In this document: positions 18,498-29,800 of the stretch, piece by piece
How positions within the stretch are numbered: the first letter of the stretch is position 1
How the letters are laid out: each line of letters begins with the position of its first letter
Assembly: GCF_014230055.1 (NCBI RefSeq)
Contig: NZ_JACHVA010000123.1
Location: forward strand, 1-43,715
Source: Puniceicoccus vermicola
Lineage (GTDB): Bacteria > Verrucomicrobiota > Verrucomicrobiia > Opitutales > Puniceicoccaceae
Direction of reading: 5' to 3'
DNA: 43,715 bases
Made by a program: the position numbers and the translations under genes
Notes under the pieces: generated by a model
What the model was told of the DNA's origin: nothing
Seen by the model: only the letters and a program-made list of their open reading frames with translations
The model's database searches: none

Positions 18498-20243
18498 ATG
18501 AAAAAGAATTTAACTATGGCTCAGATTCTGAAAGTGAGGGCTTGGTCCCTTCGAATTCCTGCAATCGCGGTTGCGGGGGCGCTAGGAACTGCTTCGGTCT
18601 GGGCAGCGGACATCTCGTGGGATGGTTCGGGTGGAGACGATTTCTGGAGCACCGTCGGCAATTGGAGCGACAATGCCGATCCCGCTGGCGACAATATCAC
18701 CTTTAACAATACCGCAGCCGTGGGCACGGCGGGCACAGTCACCAATATTGTGGACCAGAATTACAATGTGGGTTCGCTGGTCTATGAGAACTTCGGTGTC
18801 GATACGAATTACCACACGACACAGATCAATAGTGGAGTTACGCTCAACGTTACCGGCCTTGCTTTTAACACCACTACTGAATTAGACACAAGCCAGACAG
18901 ATTTCACTGGCGATGGTGCACTCGTCTACAACAACGGTGCTGGGATAATTCAACTTGGGCGGGCCGCAAAACAGACAACTACGGTTGACATGAGCGGCTT
19001 GTCGTCGTTTACCGCGACTGCAGACCAGATTCTACTGGGAGCTAATGTCGATAGCAGCAATAGTGGCATCACAACTCTGACCCTGGCCGGGACGAACGTG
19101 ATTACTGCGAACCGTCTGCAGGCGGGCGGAATACGCCAAGATTCAGCGTTGTATCTGGGCCAATCGAACACGCTTAATATCGATGAATTGTGGTTGGGTG
19201 AAGGGGAGAGATCCGGGGGGACAACGATCAATATGGCCTTTGATTCCGGGCTCATCGACCCCAATGTGACCATACGCGATAAGGCGGGAACTGGTGGCGC
19301 CGACCTGTTGCTGGCGTGGGGAAAGTTCCCTTCGGATGGATTCTTGCATACAGCAACCATCGACCTCCGAGGTGGCTCTGTTGACGCCCAATTTGATACG
19401 GTGCAAATGGGCATGGGCCGACAAGGCATAAACGGAAACGGAAAAAGTTTTGCGACTTTCTATTTTGACGCAGGGAGCGTCCATATGAACACGGCTGTTC
19501 TTGGGCGGACGAACAGCAGCAGTAAATTTGGCGCTGGCCAAGGGAACATTTACATTAGTGGCACGGGGACACTCACAGTGGGTTTGCTTACTCTTGGGGA
19601 TAATATTGGCGGTGCCGATACCGTCGAGGAAGGAGGCTTTATCTACCTGACCGATTCTGCCATCTTTCGCGCCACCACGATTCAGGCTGGTGCGACAGTA
19701 GCCGGATCAAACCATGAGATCAATTTCACCAGCGGCACCATTGGCAATTTGAGTGGAACCGATCTGACGATCGGCAGCGATATCAAGTTGGAGCTTATCG
19801 GTACGGGTTCGCATGTCTTCGACGTGGAGGCTGGCCAGGTGGCGACGATTAACACCGATATCACTCAATCTGGGGGCGATGCCGGATTGACGAAGACCGG
19901 TGATGGTACTCTCTACCTCGCGGGTGGTGACGATACCTACAGCGGTGACACGTTACTTTTGGACGGGCTTTTCAGAACGGATACGTTCCTGACAGGTGAT
20001 TATATTTTCGAGAGTATCATGGCGACTTTTCAGGTGAATGAAGCGGCCTTGACAGTTGGGGGAGCGCAGGCTCTCTTCGGAACGCAGATTTTCAACAACA
20101 CTGGGGGTGGAACGCTGGAGGCCGTGGACGTGGGTGATTATACGCAGATTTCGATTGTCCCCGAGCCGTCTTCTGTGGCGTTGATTTTCGGTCTTTTTGC
20201 CAGTTTGACGCTACTGGGACGGCGGCAACGGCGCAGGCTCTAG
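18498..20243 (+). CDS. PEP-CTERM sorting-domain surface protein
   Basis: The product has 581 residues. The signal peptide covers ~1-36 (basic start, IPAIAVAGALGTASVWAA). The mature part begins ISWDGSGGDDFWSTVGNWS, typical of autotransporter-like beta-strand/'NWS' proteins of Verrucomicrobiota, and is rich in Thr/Gly/Asn strand repeats, predicting an extended beta-solenoid. The C-terminus has VPEPSS, a hydrophobic helix and a basic RRQRRRR-like end, the tripartite PEP-CTERM signal recognised by an exosortase, which is not encoded here. It is probably a secreted or surface-bound structural or glycan-contacting protein. It shares its promoter-operator sequence with the degradation operon, so it is likely induced by the same signal. 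Confidence 0.92.
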   Translation: MKKNLTMAQILKVRAWSLRIPAIAVAGALGTASVWAADISWDGSGGDDFWSTVGNWSDNADPAGDNITFNNTAAVGTAGTVTNIVDQNYNVGSLVYENFGVDTNYHTTQINSGVTLNVTGLAFNTTTELDTSQTDFTGDGALVYNNGAGIIQLGRAAKQTTTVDMSGLSSFTATADQILLGANVDSSNSGITTLTLAGTNVITANRLQAGGIRQDSALYLGQSNTLNIDELWLGEGERSGGTTINMAFDSGLIDPNVTIRDKAGTGGADLLLAWGKFPSDGFLHTATIDLRGGSVDAQFDTVQMGMGRQGINGNGKSFATFYFDAGSVHMNTAVLGRTNSSSKFGAGQGNIYISGTGTLTVGLLTLGDNIGGADTVEEGGFIYLTDSAIFRATTIQAGATVAGSNHEINFTSGTIGNLSGTDLTIGSDIKLELIGTGSHVFDVEAGQVATINTDITQSGGDAGLTKTGDGTLYLAGGDDTYSGDTLLLDGLFRTDTFLTGDYIFESIMATFQVNEAALTVGGAQALFGTQIFNNTGGGTLEAVDVGDYTQISIVPEPSSVALIFGLFASLTLLGRRQRRRL

Positions 20244-20386
20244 ATCGCTTTAGCTGCGAACCCTTCGGACCCAAGGTTTTTCGTTCACAGTCGAGAAACG
20301 GAAACAACTTCCGTGGATTGATAGTGGTTTTGCGGGGTTCGATCCAAGGGCGGGGAGTAGATCGTTGCTGGATTCGAGAAAATCGT

Positions 20387-20428
20387 TTGACTTACTCGTA
20401 TCATAAAAATAACACTTAAATAACGATA
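20387..20428 (+). promoter_or_regulatory. Promoter with embedded operator copy 3, heading the 18-kb operon
   Basis: TTGACT (20387-20392) is followed by a 17-bp spacer and TAACACTTAAATAACGATA (20410-20428). It agrees with copy 2 at 16 of 19 positions and has the same spacing to the -35-like hexamer. It ends 26 bp before the start codon at 20455, so the transcript leader would be short. Confidence 0.72.
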
Positions 20429-20454
20429 AGGTTAATTCCAATCTGCCCCTTTGT

Positions 20455-23400
20455 ATGAGGAAACAATCGATTTGTAGGCTGGGCTTTCTAAAGAGCTTGT
20501 TGGCGTTAGGGTGTCTCTGCGGCGGCGTATATGCTGCTGAATCGCCTCAGCTGGCCGACGCTGCCCGGATGAAGCTAACGGTTCCTAAGGCCATCCATGC
20601 ACCGATGATTGATGGCAGGCTGGAAAAAGGGGAATGGGATGATGCTTCGGCTGTGACCGGTGTGATCAGTCAGCTTGATGGCTATGCGCATCCCCGGCAG
20701 GCCGTATTCTTTTTGAGTTATGATGATCGCTACTTCTACATTGCTCAGCGATCGACAGTGTTTCCCGAGGAGTTGGTGCAAAAGGGTCCAAAGACTTGGG
20801 CTCCGAAGTGGGATCCTGATGCTTCCGACTCAAATTTTTTTGTTGGGTTGGCACCCGGACGCAAGGGCAGCGGAGATTCTTTGGGAATCTATACTTTTCG
20901 ACCTTTAGTCGAGAAGGTGAAAGATCGAAAAACCGGTGATCCCGAATGGTATTTAAGCGAGCGAGAGCTTGTTCGCGAGTATAAGACTGTGAAGTTGCCC
21001 CACCTCCTCATCCCTTGGGAATCAGGCGCTGAAATGGAAGCCAACGTTAGTGACGACGAGATTTGGATCGCTGAAATGAGGATCCCCTTGGCATCCATGA
21101 ATGTTGAAGCCGTTCTCGATGGTGAAGATTGGGGGATTTTCCTGGCTCGGGACTATTCTCAAGCAGACCAGAATGCCCTCGGAGTGTCGACAGATTGGCG
21201 ATTTGGCGGAGGTTGGAGGCACTACGGTCGGGCCTTTTTTGATCAATACCTCAAGGAAGAAGAATATCTTCGAGCGACGTTAGCCAGTGGGGTTGTGGCC
21301 GTTCAGGCGCTAGAGCTGTGGAGCCAGGAGGCTGGTATACCGACAGGGGAGACCCGATCTCGGATTCAGCTCAAGAACACCGGAAGTTTGACCAAAACGG
21401 TTCAAGTCGTTTTGAAGTCGACGGAAACGGATACCGTCACAAAAACGCTCAGCCCAGGAGCGCGTGAGAGCATTGAGCTTTTCCAGAAAGCTCCTACCTC
21501 AGGTCAGGAGATCGCGGCGAGGGTAACGGTTACTGAAGTAGGGGGTGCGACATTACTCGAGCAAAGTCTTCCACTGAAAGGTGACTTCTATAGAGACCGA
21601 AGGGAACCGTTGCCAAGTTTATCGCTTTATCCCTCTCACATGGGAGGAATAAAGAAAAATCAGGTTCTTTTTGCGTCGGGTTACGACCCGATTAGTAATC
21701 GCTTTTATGGGCGGATTGACCTGAGCAATTTCGAATCCATTAATGAGGTCGAAGAGATAGAACTTACGATTCGGAAAGGCGGTTCGGAGGAACCACTGCT
21801 TTCACTCGCACCTACGAATACTTCTCTCCCGGAAGCGGTGGTGAACTTTCACTCTTTATCCCAAAACGGCGTTGTTCTTGAGTGGCTGGCTCCAGATGAC
21901 GGCTTAGTGAATGTAGATATGGAGGCTGCGCATTGGAACAAGTCTATCCCGCCTGTAACCGACGGCGAAGCCATGCAAGTCTTACAGGTTCGGGACGGCC
22001 AGGTGAAGGTGATCATCCAGCGGGATCAATACGTAGAGCCTTGGAAATGGAAACCGTTGGTCAAGCATGGTATTGATGTTAAAAAGGGAGATCGTATTCA
22101 GTTTTACTATGATAGCTGGAAAAGTCCTGCGGTGGACCGATTCATCATGCGTGGAAATTTAACTCAAGATGTTTATGGGGTGACAAAGACCTACACTCCG
22201 GGTGGTGATTTCTCATCTACCGAACAGGGCGGAATTAACGGAGCTTGGTTCTACAAGTTTGATACAGACAAAACTACTAATCCAGATGGGGTGTATGAGG
22301 AATTGCCTCTTTCCAGCTGGGAAGTTTATCAATCCGAAGGAACGGGATGGGGTAGGGGAAAAGATCCGGGAAACAATCAGGGGTTCATTTCTCAGGTTAT
22401 CTTTTCTCCCCAAGGAGAGTTAACTTTTGATGAGGAAATTCCGGTCCTCGAACCGGGGATCTATCAAGCGACTGCGACTGCCCGTGGAGCGCAAGGGGAG
22501 GTTTTGGGGGAGTCTCGCTATAACTTCATTCGTTTTGACCACCAGAAAGATCTGCCTTGGTTGGGAAATCAACTCGGTGTTTCTAGCGACGTACAGCCGC
22601 CTTGGACGCCTATCCAATATAGACGGATCGGTGAGGGAATTGAGAAATTTTCCGTATGGGGCCGTGATTATGAGATCGAAGGAAGTGGTCTGATTCGCAA
22701 CCTCGAAGTCGCCACAGAGAGTGGATTGGACCGGGAGAAGCGTAATATCCTGGCGGGACCGATACACTTTGAGATGATTCAGAACGGCGAAGCGTTCGTT
22801 CTGAAGCCTGAGGAGAGAGTGAGTCAGGTAAAGTATGCTGAAAATGAAGCGTCGTGGGAAGGCGCGGTCAGCGAGAATGGCTGGCGTATCGAGACGGATG
22901 TTTATCTTGAGTACGATGGCTACGCGGCTCATATCGTGCGCATAATTCCTCCTGAAAGCCAGGGTTCGTCTTCAGCCGAAGCGACCGTTGAAAAATTGAG
23001 ACTAGTTATCCCTCTGAAGGAAAAGTATGCCTTCAATTTGCATGCCATAGGTGCCGGAGAAGGTCACTGGTTTCGAGCTGCGGTCAACAGCATCCCCCTG
23101 GACACCTCGAGGATTGGCCAACTCTGGCATAGCGGTCAGATGAGTGGTTCAAGCACAACGCCGCGCAGTGAAAATTACGGAAAGCCGCTAGAGGCGGGCA
23201 ATTTTCGGCCCTATGTTTGGCTGGGCGGCGCGAACCGCGGCATCGCTTTTATGGCTGATTCCGATGAAGGTTGGGTGCCTGGTGATAAAGATAGGGATGC
23301 ATCGTACAATAAGGTTGATCACCCCTCTATGGAGGTGATTCGTCAGGAGGACGGTTCAGTGGCACTGGTTCTCAATCTGGTGGCGCGTCCTTTCGCCTTC

Positions 23401-24879
23401 GATCATGAAAGAACGGTCCGTTTTTCGCTACAGGCCACTCCCATTAAGCCGGTTCCTGAGGACTGGCGGGATATCCGAATCGATCTAAACACGGCCTTCC
23501 CTGGGTTTCTTCGCGAGGACAACTACACTCGCGAATTCGGTGGAGACAGATTCCCAGGGTGGGGATGGATGGGAAACCGGATCAACGTAGATGGACAGAA
23601 ATGGGTCGATGGGCATGGGTCTACCCCTTATCCTTTAAATTGGGATCAGGCCGCATCCTACAGAGAGTATGCGGAGGAAAATCGAGATGTTGAGGTAACT
23701 CCCTACCAGGGTCTGCATTCGATTCTGAGTTTTGCCGAAGTTGATGATCCCCGCATGCCTGCAGGTAAGCAAGCTAGCGATATTTACGGATATATCTATC
23801 CACACATGTCTCACAACCACTTGGACGGAGGCAACGGCAGTGGGAGTCAAGCGGATCTGGAATATCGCTTGTGGAATTATAATGCCCGCATCCAGAAAAC
23901 AGGAATCAAGGGGATGTATTTTGATCTTACCGAGCCGGTGCTGACGGCTAATCCATACAGTGGATTTGGTTATTTTATCGACCTTCATGATCGACCCGAG
24001 ATTAATGGTAAAGTGCAAGGTGGTTTTGGCCTGACTCGTATACGCGAGTTCTTTAAACGCCTGCGTCAGCTTTTTCTGGAAGGTCCAGCTGGGGAGAACG
24101 ACCGAACCTATATCTGGTTGCACACAACCGACGGGAACACCGTTTCTGCTTACGCCTTTACCGACATTTTCTTGGAAGGGGAGAATGGTCCAAGTCTTAG
24201 CAGCAAGCAGCCCTACATCAGTGTGAAAATTCCGGCGGGGCGCATGCAGGTGATGAACAATGGCGCAGGCAAATGGGGTTTCCAGATGACCCAGCTAACC
24301 ATGCAGGACCACTCGGTCGACCACGAGATGAATCAACTAATTTTAAACAATATCCGGGGATGGTATCAACTGCATGATGTTGCCTTAGCGACATTCACAG
24401 AGCATCAGGGGATCGATCTCGATCGTAAGGCTATTTTCCTTCCGTACTGGGATCCGGATGTGGCCGAAGTTCTTTCCCCTAGAATTGAGGATGCTTACGC
24501 GTCCGCCTACCTGCAGGATAACGCTCTGGCTCTGGTCGTGGTCAACAACTCAGATCAGGCCCGCACGGTTCCGGTTTTGGTTGATCCGGCTGGCTTGGGG
24601 ATGATGGTGGGCGATGATCCTCATTATTCGGTCGAGTACGTCGTTCTGCCTCAAAAGAAAGAAAGGGAACGTCGAATCATCGAGCGCGAAAAGGGAGGTG
24701 AATCGGAAGCCATTTTGCGAGAGTTCGAAGAGAGGTGGAGTCAGATTCCAATGAAGCCTGAAATTCGAAATGTCCAAACGGATAAGCTTGGACTCATGGT
24801 CTGGATTGAGCCACGAGGCTATCGCATCATTCGGTTAGAGGCGAAGAGTAATAACTTACAGCAAGACAATGATGAATAG
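20455..24879 (+). CDS. Giant secreted CBM9/DOMON-GH123-like protein (paralogue 1)
   Basis: The product has 1474 residues. A signal peptide occupies 1-28 (FLKSLLALGCLCGGVYAA). Residues ~40-260 are a CBM9/DOMON-like carbohydrate-binding domain (IDGRLEKGEW at 52-61, FFLSYDDRYFYIAQR). A long beta-rich region follows, then from ~1010 a probable TIM-barrel part (INTAFPGF-like start, HMSHNHLDGG, GIKGMYFDLTEP with Asp1157 and Glu1160, then an RIREFFKRL helix and HTTDGNTVSAYAF). The layout resembles DUF6067/GH123-like proteins common in Verrucomicrobiota and Planctomycetes, some related to beta-N-acetylgalactosaminidases. This assignment is from pattern memory, so the activity is inferred. It is the first gene of the operon. 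A 1336-residue paralogue lies two genes downstream. Confidence 0.85.
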   Translation: MRKQSICRLGFLKSLLALGCLCGGVYAAESPQLADAARMKLTVPKAIHAPMIDGRLEKGEWDDASAVTGVISQLDGYAHPRQAVFFLSYDDRYFYIAQRSTVFPEELVQKGPKTWAPKWDPDASDSNFFVGLAPGRKGSGDSLGIYTFRPLVEKVKDRKTGDPEWYLSERELVREYKTVKLPHLLIPWESGAEMEANVSDDEIWIAEMRIPLASMNVEAVLDGEDWGIFLARDYSQADQNALGVSTDWRFGGGWRHYGRAFFDQYLKEEEYLRATLASGVVAVQALELWSQEAGIPTGETRSRIQLKNTGSLTKTVQVVLKSTETDTVTKTLSPGARESIELFQKAPTSGQEIAARVTVTEVGGATLLEQSLPLKGDFYRDRREPLPSLSLYPSHMGGIKKNQVLFASGYDPISNRFYGRIDLSNFESINEVEEIELTIRKGGSEEPLLSLAPTNTSLPEAVVNFHSLSQNGVVLEWLAPDDGLVNVDMEAAHWNKSIPPVTDGEAMQVLQVRDGQVKVIIQRDQYVEPWKWKPLVKHGIDVKKGDRIQFYYDSWKSPAVDRFIMRGNLTQDVYGVTKTYTPGGDFSSTEQGGINGAWFYKFDTDKTTNPDGVYEELPLSSWEVYQSEGTGWGRGKDPGNNQGFISQVIFSPQGELTFDEEIPVLEPGIYQATATARGAQGEVLGESRYNFIRFDHQKDLPWLGNQLGVSSDVQPPWTPIQYRRIGEGIEKFSVWGRDYEIEGSGLIRNLEVATESGLDREKRNILAGPIHFEMIQNGEAFVLKPEERVSQVKYAENEASWEGAVSENGWRIETDVYLEYDGYAAHIVRIIPPESQGSSSAEATVEKLRLVIPLKEKYAFNLHAIGAGEGHWFRAAVNSIPLDTSRIGQLWHSGQMSGSSTTPRSENYGKPLEAGNFRPYVWLGGANRGIAFMADSDEGWVPGDKDRDASYNKVDHPSMEVIRQEDGSVALVLNLVARPFAFDHERTVRFSLQATPIKPVPEDWRDIRIDLNTAFPGFLREDNYTREFGGDRFPGWGWMGNRINVDGQKWVDGHGSTPYPLNWDQAASYREYAEENRDVEVTPYQGLHSILSFAEVDDPRMPAGKQASDIYGYIYPHMSHNHLDGGNGSGSQADLEYRLWNYNARIQKTGIKGMYFDLTEPVLTANPYSGFGYFIDLHDRPEINGKVQGGFGLTRIREFFKRLRQLFLEGPAGENDRTYIWLHTTDGNTVSAYAFTDIFLEGENGPSLSSKQPYISVKIPAGRMQVMNNGAGKWGFQMTQLTMQDHSVDHEMNQLILNNIRGWYQLHDVALATFTEHQGIDLDRKAIFLPYWDPDVAEVLSPRIEDAYASAYLQDNALALVVVNNSDQARTVPVLVDPAGLGMMVGDDPHYSVEYVVLPQKKERERRIIEREKGGESEAILREFEERWSQIPMKPEIRNVQTDKLGLMVWIEPRGYRIIRLEAKSNNLQQDNDE

Positions 24880-26842
24880 TTCACTGGAGTTGACGAATAA
24901 CTACGAATTTTCTAACGGCATAATTCGGCTTAGAGTTTTTGAAAGTGACGAGGGTTATCCTCTCGTAACGATTGAGGGCGAAAATCGAGTGCAGTATGGC
25001 CCTGTTCCTTTGGTGGGGTTCGACACCCATGTCATCTTCTGTCAACGGGTAGAACGTGCGTGCCAGCCGATCCAGGTGCGTCGTTGCACTCGGATTCGAG
25101 ATGGCTTTCATTTCGAGCTTCACGATCAGTGGAGTCAGATTACCGCAGGGATTGTGCTACAGCTGGTGGGAGACCGGTTGGTTGCGACGTTCAAAACTTC
25201 GGAGCTGTATGAGCGCGAGAATGAATCTTACCGTCTCTTTAATGTGACTCTTCTGCCCGGCCTGATGCGCGTGGGCCGCGAGGGCCAGATCATTCTCCCG
25301 CTGGGGACGGGTCTCTCGATTTCTCCGGAAAAAGCCCCCGCTATGTCGGATCGGTTTTTGATTTATGGGGAGCAGCCACGTTGGGAATTGCTGCCGATGC
25401 TTCCGGTTACTTCGACAGGGGAGAATGGAAATGGTATCGTCTCGATGGCGACTCAATGCCCTGAAGATGCCAGCGTCCGATTTTGGACCGACGGTCGAGG
25501 CAACGGTGGCGTCGATATGGGTGCCTCGTTGCGTGAACACTGGATTGATCCGGTCGATCGTATGGATCGCAGTGTTGAATTCGTGCCAACAACTTTTGAA
25601 ACGGATCAACTCCATACAACCGCTCACACATTACGTCGGCATATCGTTGAAGATCTAAAAGTTAAGCCGGTCAGCGAGCAGATCAAAGAATCCGAAGCCG
25701 TTGATAAGTTGGTGCGGTCTGTCACTGGAAAGATGTTTTTTGGTGTTCTGGATCAAGGCACAGGAGGGGCAAGGTTGGGAGATCCCACTCATGGCGAATA
25801 CATCAGTAACACCACTTGCCAGGAGGCTATCGAGATCTTTCAGAAGATCAAAGCTGCTGGTGTCGATGGTTATAATAGCCAGAGCGTTGGTTACATCCCC
25901 AATGGTCATGATGGCTCCTATCCCAGTCACGATCGTTTTGATTCACGAATCGGTGGACGGGAAGGTTTTCTGGAAATGGTTGAAGAGGGCAAGAAGCTGG
26001 GCTTCACCATTAATGTCCATGACAACTACAATGAGGGGTATGAATCCTCGCCGGACTTCGATTGGAAATGGTGCTTCCACGATGTCTATTGCATGCCGCA
26101 AAAACGCGGCGCTTGGGGAGGTGGACAGGCCTATTTGTTCAATATGAAGCATCTGCCCGAGGAGATGGTGGAAGGGGCTTTGGGACGTATGAAAGGACTC
26201 GGATTGACGGGGGTCGGTTACGTGGACGCCTTGGGGAATCCTCTCTATCGGAACTATGATCCTGATCGGGGAGGACCTCGTCGAGATCATGCACAGGGAA
26301 TCGAACGCGTGCTTAAGGCGTCCGCCGACACGTACGGGGGAACTACAACCGAGTGCGGATTTCTTTATGCGGCGCGGCATTGTGTTGCGGTTTGTATGCC
26401 GGGTAATCACCGGCATATAGGGAGTGCAGTTCATCAGGCACTGCCGGTTGAGTTAAAACCGATTCCCCTGTACGCGCTATCGGTCTCGGGACTGATTCTT
26501 GTGTATAAGAAATTTGATCAGAGCAAATCTGATGTGATCGATATGTTGCTGATGGGACAGCTGCCCCACCATGGGGATACGGTGGCCCGGGATCAGGTCC
26601 AGGGTGGTCATCGGCACAAACCATTCAACGATGCTTTGGCGAAAAACATGAAGGTCGTCTATGACCTCGTCTGTGTGAAATATCGACATCTCAAAGAGCA
26701 ACAAATTCTGAGGTGGCAGTTGAATGATGATGGCTCTGAGGAAACGACTTTTGCCGATGGCACCGTGGTAAAGGCAGACCTCAGTCGAGAAACCCTTTTC
26801 ATCAACGGTGAAGAGATTTCGTTTTCTCTTTCCAAAACTTAA
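24869..26842 (+). CDS. Unclassified TIM-barrel-like protein, probable glycoside hydrolase
   Basis: The product has 657 residues and no signal peptide. Residues ~1-270 form a beta-sandwich like those preceding the barrel in many glycosidases. From ~290 an alternating beta/alpha pattern appears: KIKAAGVDGYN, FTINVHDNYNEGYE (Asp385), GVGYVDALGN (Asp453) and TTTECGF (Glu495). These lie at predicted strand ends, where catalytic acids sit in TIM-barrel hydrolases. I do not recognise the family with certainty; GH101-like or DUF5696-like proteins are the nearest impressions. Its start overlaps the previous gene by 11 bp, suggesting translational coupling (ATGATG at 24869). A cytoplasmic role on imported oligosaccharides fits. 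Confidence 0.8.
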   Translation: MMNSSLELTNNYEFSNGIIRLRVFESDEGYPLVTIEGENRVQYGPVPLVGFDTHVIFCQRVERACQPIQVRRCTRIRDGFHFELHDQWSQITAGIVLQLVGDRLVATFKTSELYERENESYRLFNVTLLPGLMRVGREGQIILPLGTGLSISPEKAPAMSDRFLIYGEQPRWELLPMLPVTSTGENGNGIVSMATQCPEDASVRFWTDGRGNGGVDMGASLREHWIDPVDRMDRSVEFVPTTFETDQLHTTAHTLRRHIVEDLKVKPVSEQIKESEAVDKLVRSVTGKMFFGVLDQGTGGARLGDPTHGEYISNTTCQEAIEIFQKIKAAGVDGYNSQSVGYIPNGHDGSYPSHDRFDSRIGGREGFLEMVEEGKKLGFTINVHDNYNEGYESSPDFDWKWCFHDVYCMPQKRGAWGGGQAYLFNMKHLPEEMVEGALGRMKGLGLTGVGYVDALGNPLYRNYDPDRGGPRRDHAQGIERVLKASADTYGGTTTECGFLYAARHCVAVCMPGNHRHIGSAVHQALPVELKPIPLYALSVSGLILVYKKFDQSKSDVIDMLLMGQLPHHGDTVARDQVQGGHRHKPFNDALAKNMKVVYDLVCVKYRHLKEQQILRWQLNDDGSEETTFADGTVVKADLSRETLFINGEEISFSLSKT

Positions 26843-26868
26843 ATCAAACAAAATTAGAAAATCGTTTT

Positions 26869-29800
26869 ATGAAGACCTACAAACTAATTTTAGCTTTAAA
26901 AATTGCTATCCTTGGAGGAAGTGTATTCGCCAATTCTTCGGCTGTAAAAAACGGTTTACAACCCGAACAAGTGGCATCTTTCGCTATTCCAAAAATGAGC
27001 CAAAGTCCCACGGTTGACGGCGTCATCGATCCCGAAGAATGGAAAGAGGCTGTGGAGATCGGCGGTGCTGTTGACCAAAGTACTGACCTGATCATCCCTC
27101 GCCCGGGTAGCTTCTATCTGGCCTGGGATCCTGAGCATATCTATATGGCGTTTCGTACCTACATTCGCGAGGGCTACAAACCTGAAATTGCGGCGGGTCG
27201 AAGTCAGGGGCAGGCATATATTTGGGATGAGGGAATGGAGCTCGGCTTTCAGCCATTGGGAATGAATCGGGCACCAGGAAATGCCGGCACCTCGTACAAG
27301 TTTTTCCTAAACGCTCTCGGGTTTTACGGGGATACCGCCCGTGTCGCACTCGGACAGCAGTCTAAAAGTTGGTCGCCGAAATTTGAGTCGAACGCGCGAA
27401 TTACCGAACCGGGCACGGCGCCTAATGGAGGTAGTTGGCTTGAGGTCGAGTTTTCCGGATCCATTGAAGATTTTGAGCTGATTGGACCCAACCAAGCCGG
27501 GGATCGATGGAATCTTATGCTCGGGATCAATCACTTTCCCAAGTGGATGCAGGCGAGAATTCCTGCTGTCGGAGCCTATTTGAATCCAGACGGATATTCT
27601 CAAGGAATCCTCGTTGAGAATACCCCGGTTGCCAAGATGTCGATGGATAGCCTCGCTAATCTCGCGTCAGATGGAACGGCCAGCATGAAAGTCGAGATCT
27701 ACAATCCCACTACTGAGCCTATTGATGCCAGGGTTGATGTAGAGGTCGGAAAATCCATCTCCAGGAAAGAAGTATTGACGGTTGCTCCTGGTGCCTCTGC
27801 GTCTTTCGAGTTGAATGAGAAGCTTCCTGAGGAAGAGGAAAGTGGATCTGTGAACTTGGAGGTATCGTATGAAGGTGGATCCCTCATGACCTACAATGCA
27901 TTTTTTGAAGTAGGAAAATATGAACGGATGTTACGACCAGTCGCCCCGCGCGACCCAACGAAGTTTTCATTTGATGGACGTTTTAATCCAGATCGATCGT
28001 GGCTGCATGTAAAAGCCGATGCATACTATCTTCCGGATCCCGATCAAGCGGATTCACTTGAGTTTACCGTCATTAAAGACGGGAGTTCGGAGCCGGTCTA
28101 TCGTGGCACTCTGGAAGAAATGGCGAACTGGTATTTTCAGGATATTGTCGAATTGCCGGAACTTGAAGTAGGAGATTATCGTATCGAGGGCGAACTGGTT
28201 CTTAAAGATGGTACTACACTGGGGCCTGTTGTAACCAAGTTTGAGAAAAAGGATGAAGCGAAAGAATTTGCCCGTTGGTGGGGTAAAACCTACGGAGATA
28301 TTGAGCGGGTACTTCCTCCCTACACCGAGATTGAAAAAGGGAAGGTTGATGATTCTTCTGTGACCTATAGTCCGCTTGGCCGAAAATACTCCCTTAACGC
28401 CCTCGGTCTTCCAACGGCACTTGATTCGGCTGGGGGAAGTGTCTTGTCCGCGCCGGCGAGAGTTGTAGTCGTTGCAGACGGGGAAGAGATTTCAATTCCG
28501 ATTGGGGCTCCTGAGATTTCTGTTGAGAAAGACTGGAAGATCGAGTTCACCGGTTCTGCTCAGGGAGCGGGCCTCGATTTTGAAGCTAAGGGGTGGTTGG
28601 AACAGGATGGTTTGGTCTATGTGGACCTCACTTATCAGCCTCGCGATGGAAAGTCCGTTATGATTGACAGCATGCGGATTGAATATCCCTTGTCCGAGAA
28701 AGATGCTGACGGTCTCCTATGCGTCGGACCTGGCGAGAATTATTCCAGTCGTTCGACGATTCTCTTAGATAATGAGAAGGAAGGTTCTCTTTGGTCTACC
28801 CACGATACCGGGGTTTCGGGATCGCAGATGACGGTTGGAAGTTTTTATCCTACCGTCTGGATCGGAAGCGAACGCCGGGGGTTTCTTTGGTGGGCCGATA
28901 ACGACAAGGGCTGGGTGCAAGCCAATGATGTTCCCGCTCATGAAGTCGTCCGTCAAGATGGCGACGTGGTGCTGATCAATCATATAGTAGGGCGACCGAT
29001 TGAACTGAATGAACCCAAGACGATTGCCTTCAGCTATCTTGCTACCCCCTTCAGACCTTTGGTTCAAGGGTTTCGAACAACTCAATCGACTGAGGATGGA
29101 ACATTCTTTGGACCGTTCCGCGGGGTGCGCGATGATTCAAAAACGGGAGAGCCTGTTTTTGTGCATCGTGGAGGCCTCGGCCACGTTAACTGGATACATC
29201 CCGAATCGCGCTATCCGGAAGAATGGGATCAGTTGTGGGAGCAGCAGCGCACGGTTGGAATTCCCGGCACGCGTTACATGGCTGCGGAAGAGTATGCGAG
29301 GGAATGGCAGTGGCGTGACCCGTATAAGGCCCGAGCCGGAACGAACCTGACCCACATGTCTTTTCAGATTATGGGATATGGACGGAAGAGCTTGGAAAAC
29401 GAAACTTACGAGTACTTTGGTGCGGCATGGGAGGGATCGCTCGATACCTGGAACGACTCTTACATTGATTATGCCATGAGCCTATTCGATTCGGCTTTTA
29501 AAAAGGGAGGTGTGTTGTCGACGTATTGGGATCTTGCCTTTCCGATCCTGTTTGAGGATCCCCTGAGCGGCCTTAGTTACTTTCTGCCCGATGGTCGGGT
29601 ACAGAAGGGATATAACGGATGGAACATCCGTCGTTTCATGATGCGCCTTCACGCCCTGCAGTATGATTCCGGATTGGTCCCCGGAGCCAATGGTCTCCAT
29701 TCCAGTAACGCCTATTTGACGGTGGCGATGCCTTGGGCCGATGCGGTCCTCGACGGAGAACGCAACTGGGAACTCGATACGACAGACCTTGACTGGATTG

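Noticed and set aside
20244-20300. Possible hairpin after the PEP-CTERM gene (AACCCTT...AAGGTTTTT)
   Set aside because: The stem needs a bulge and is weak, so I do not call it a terminator.
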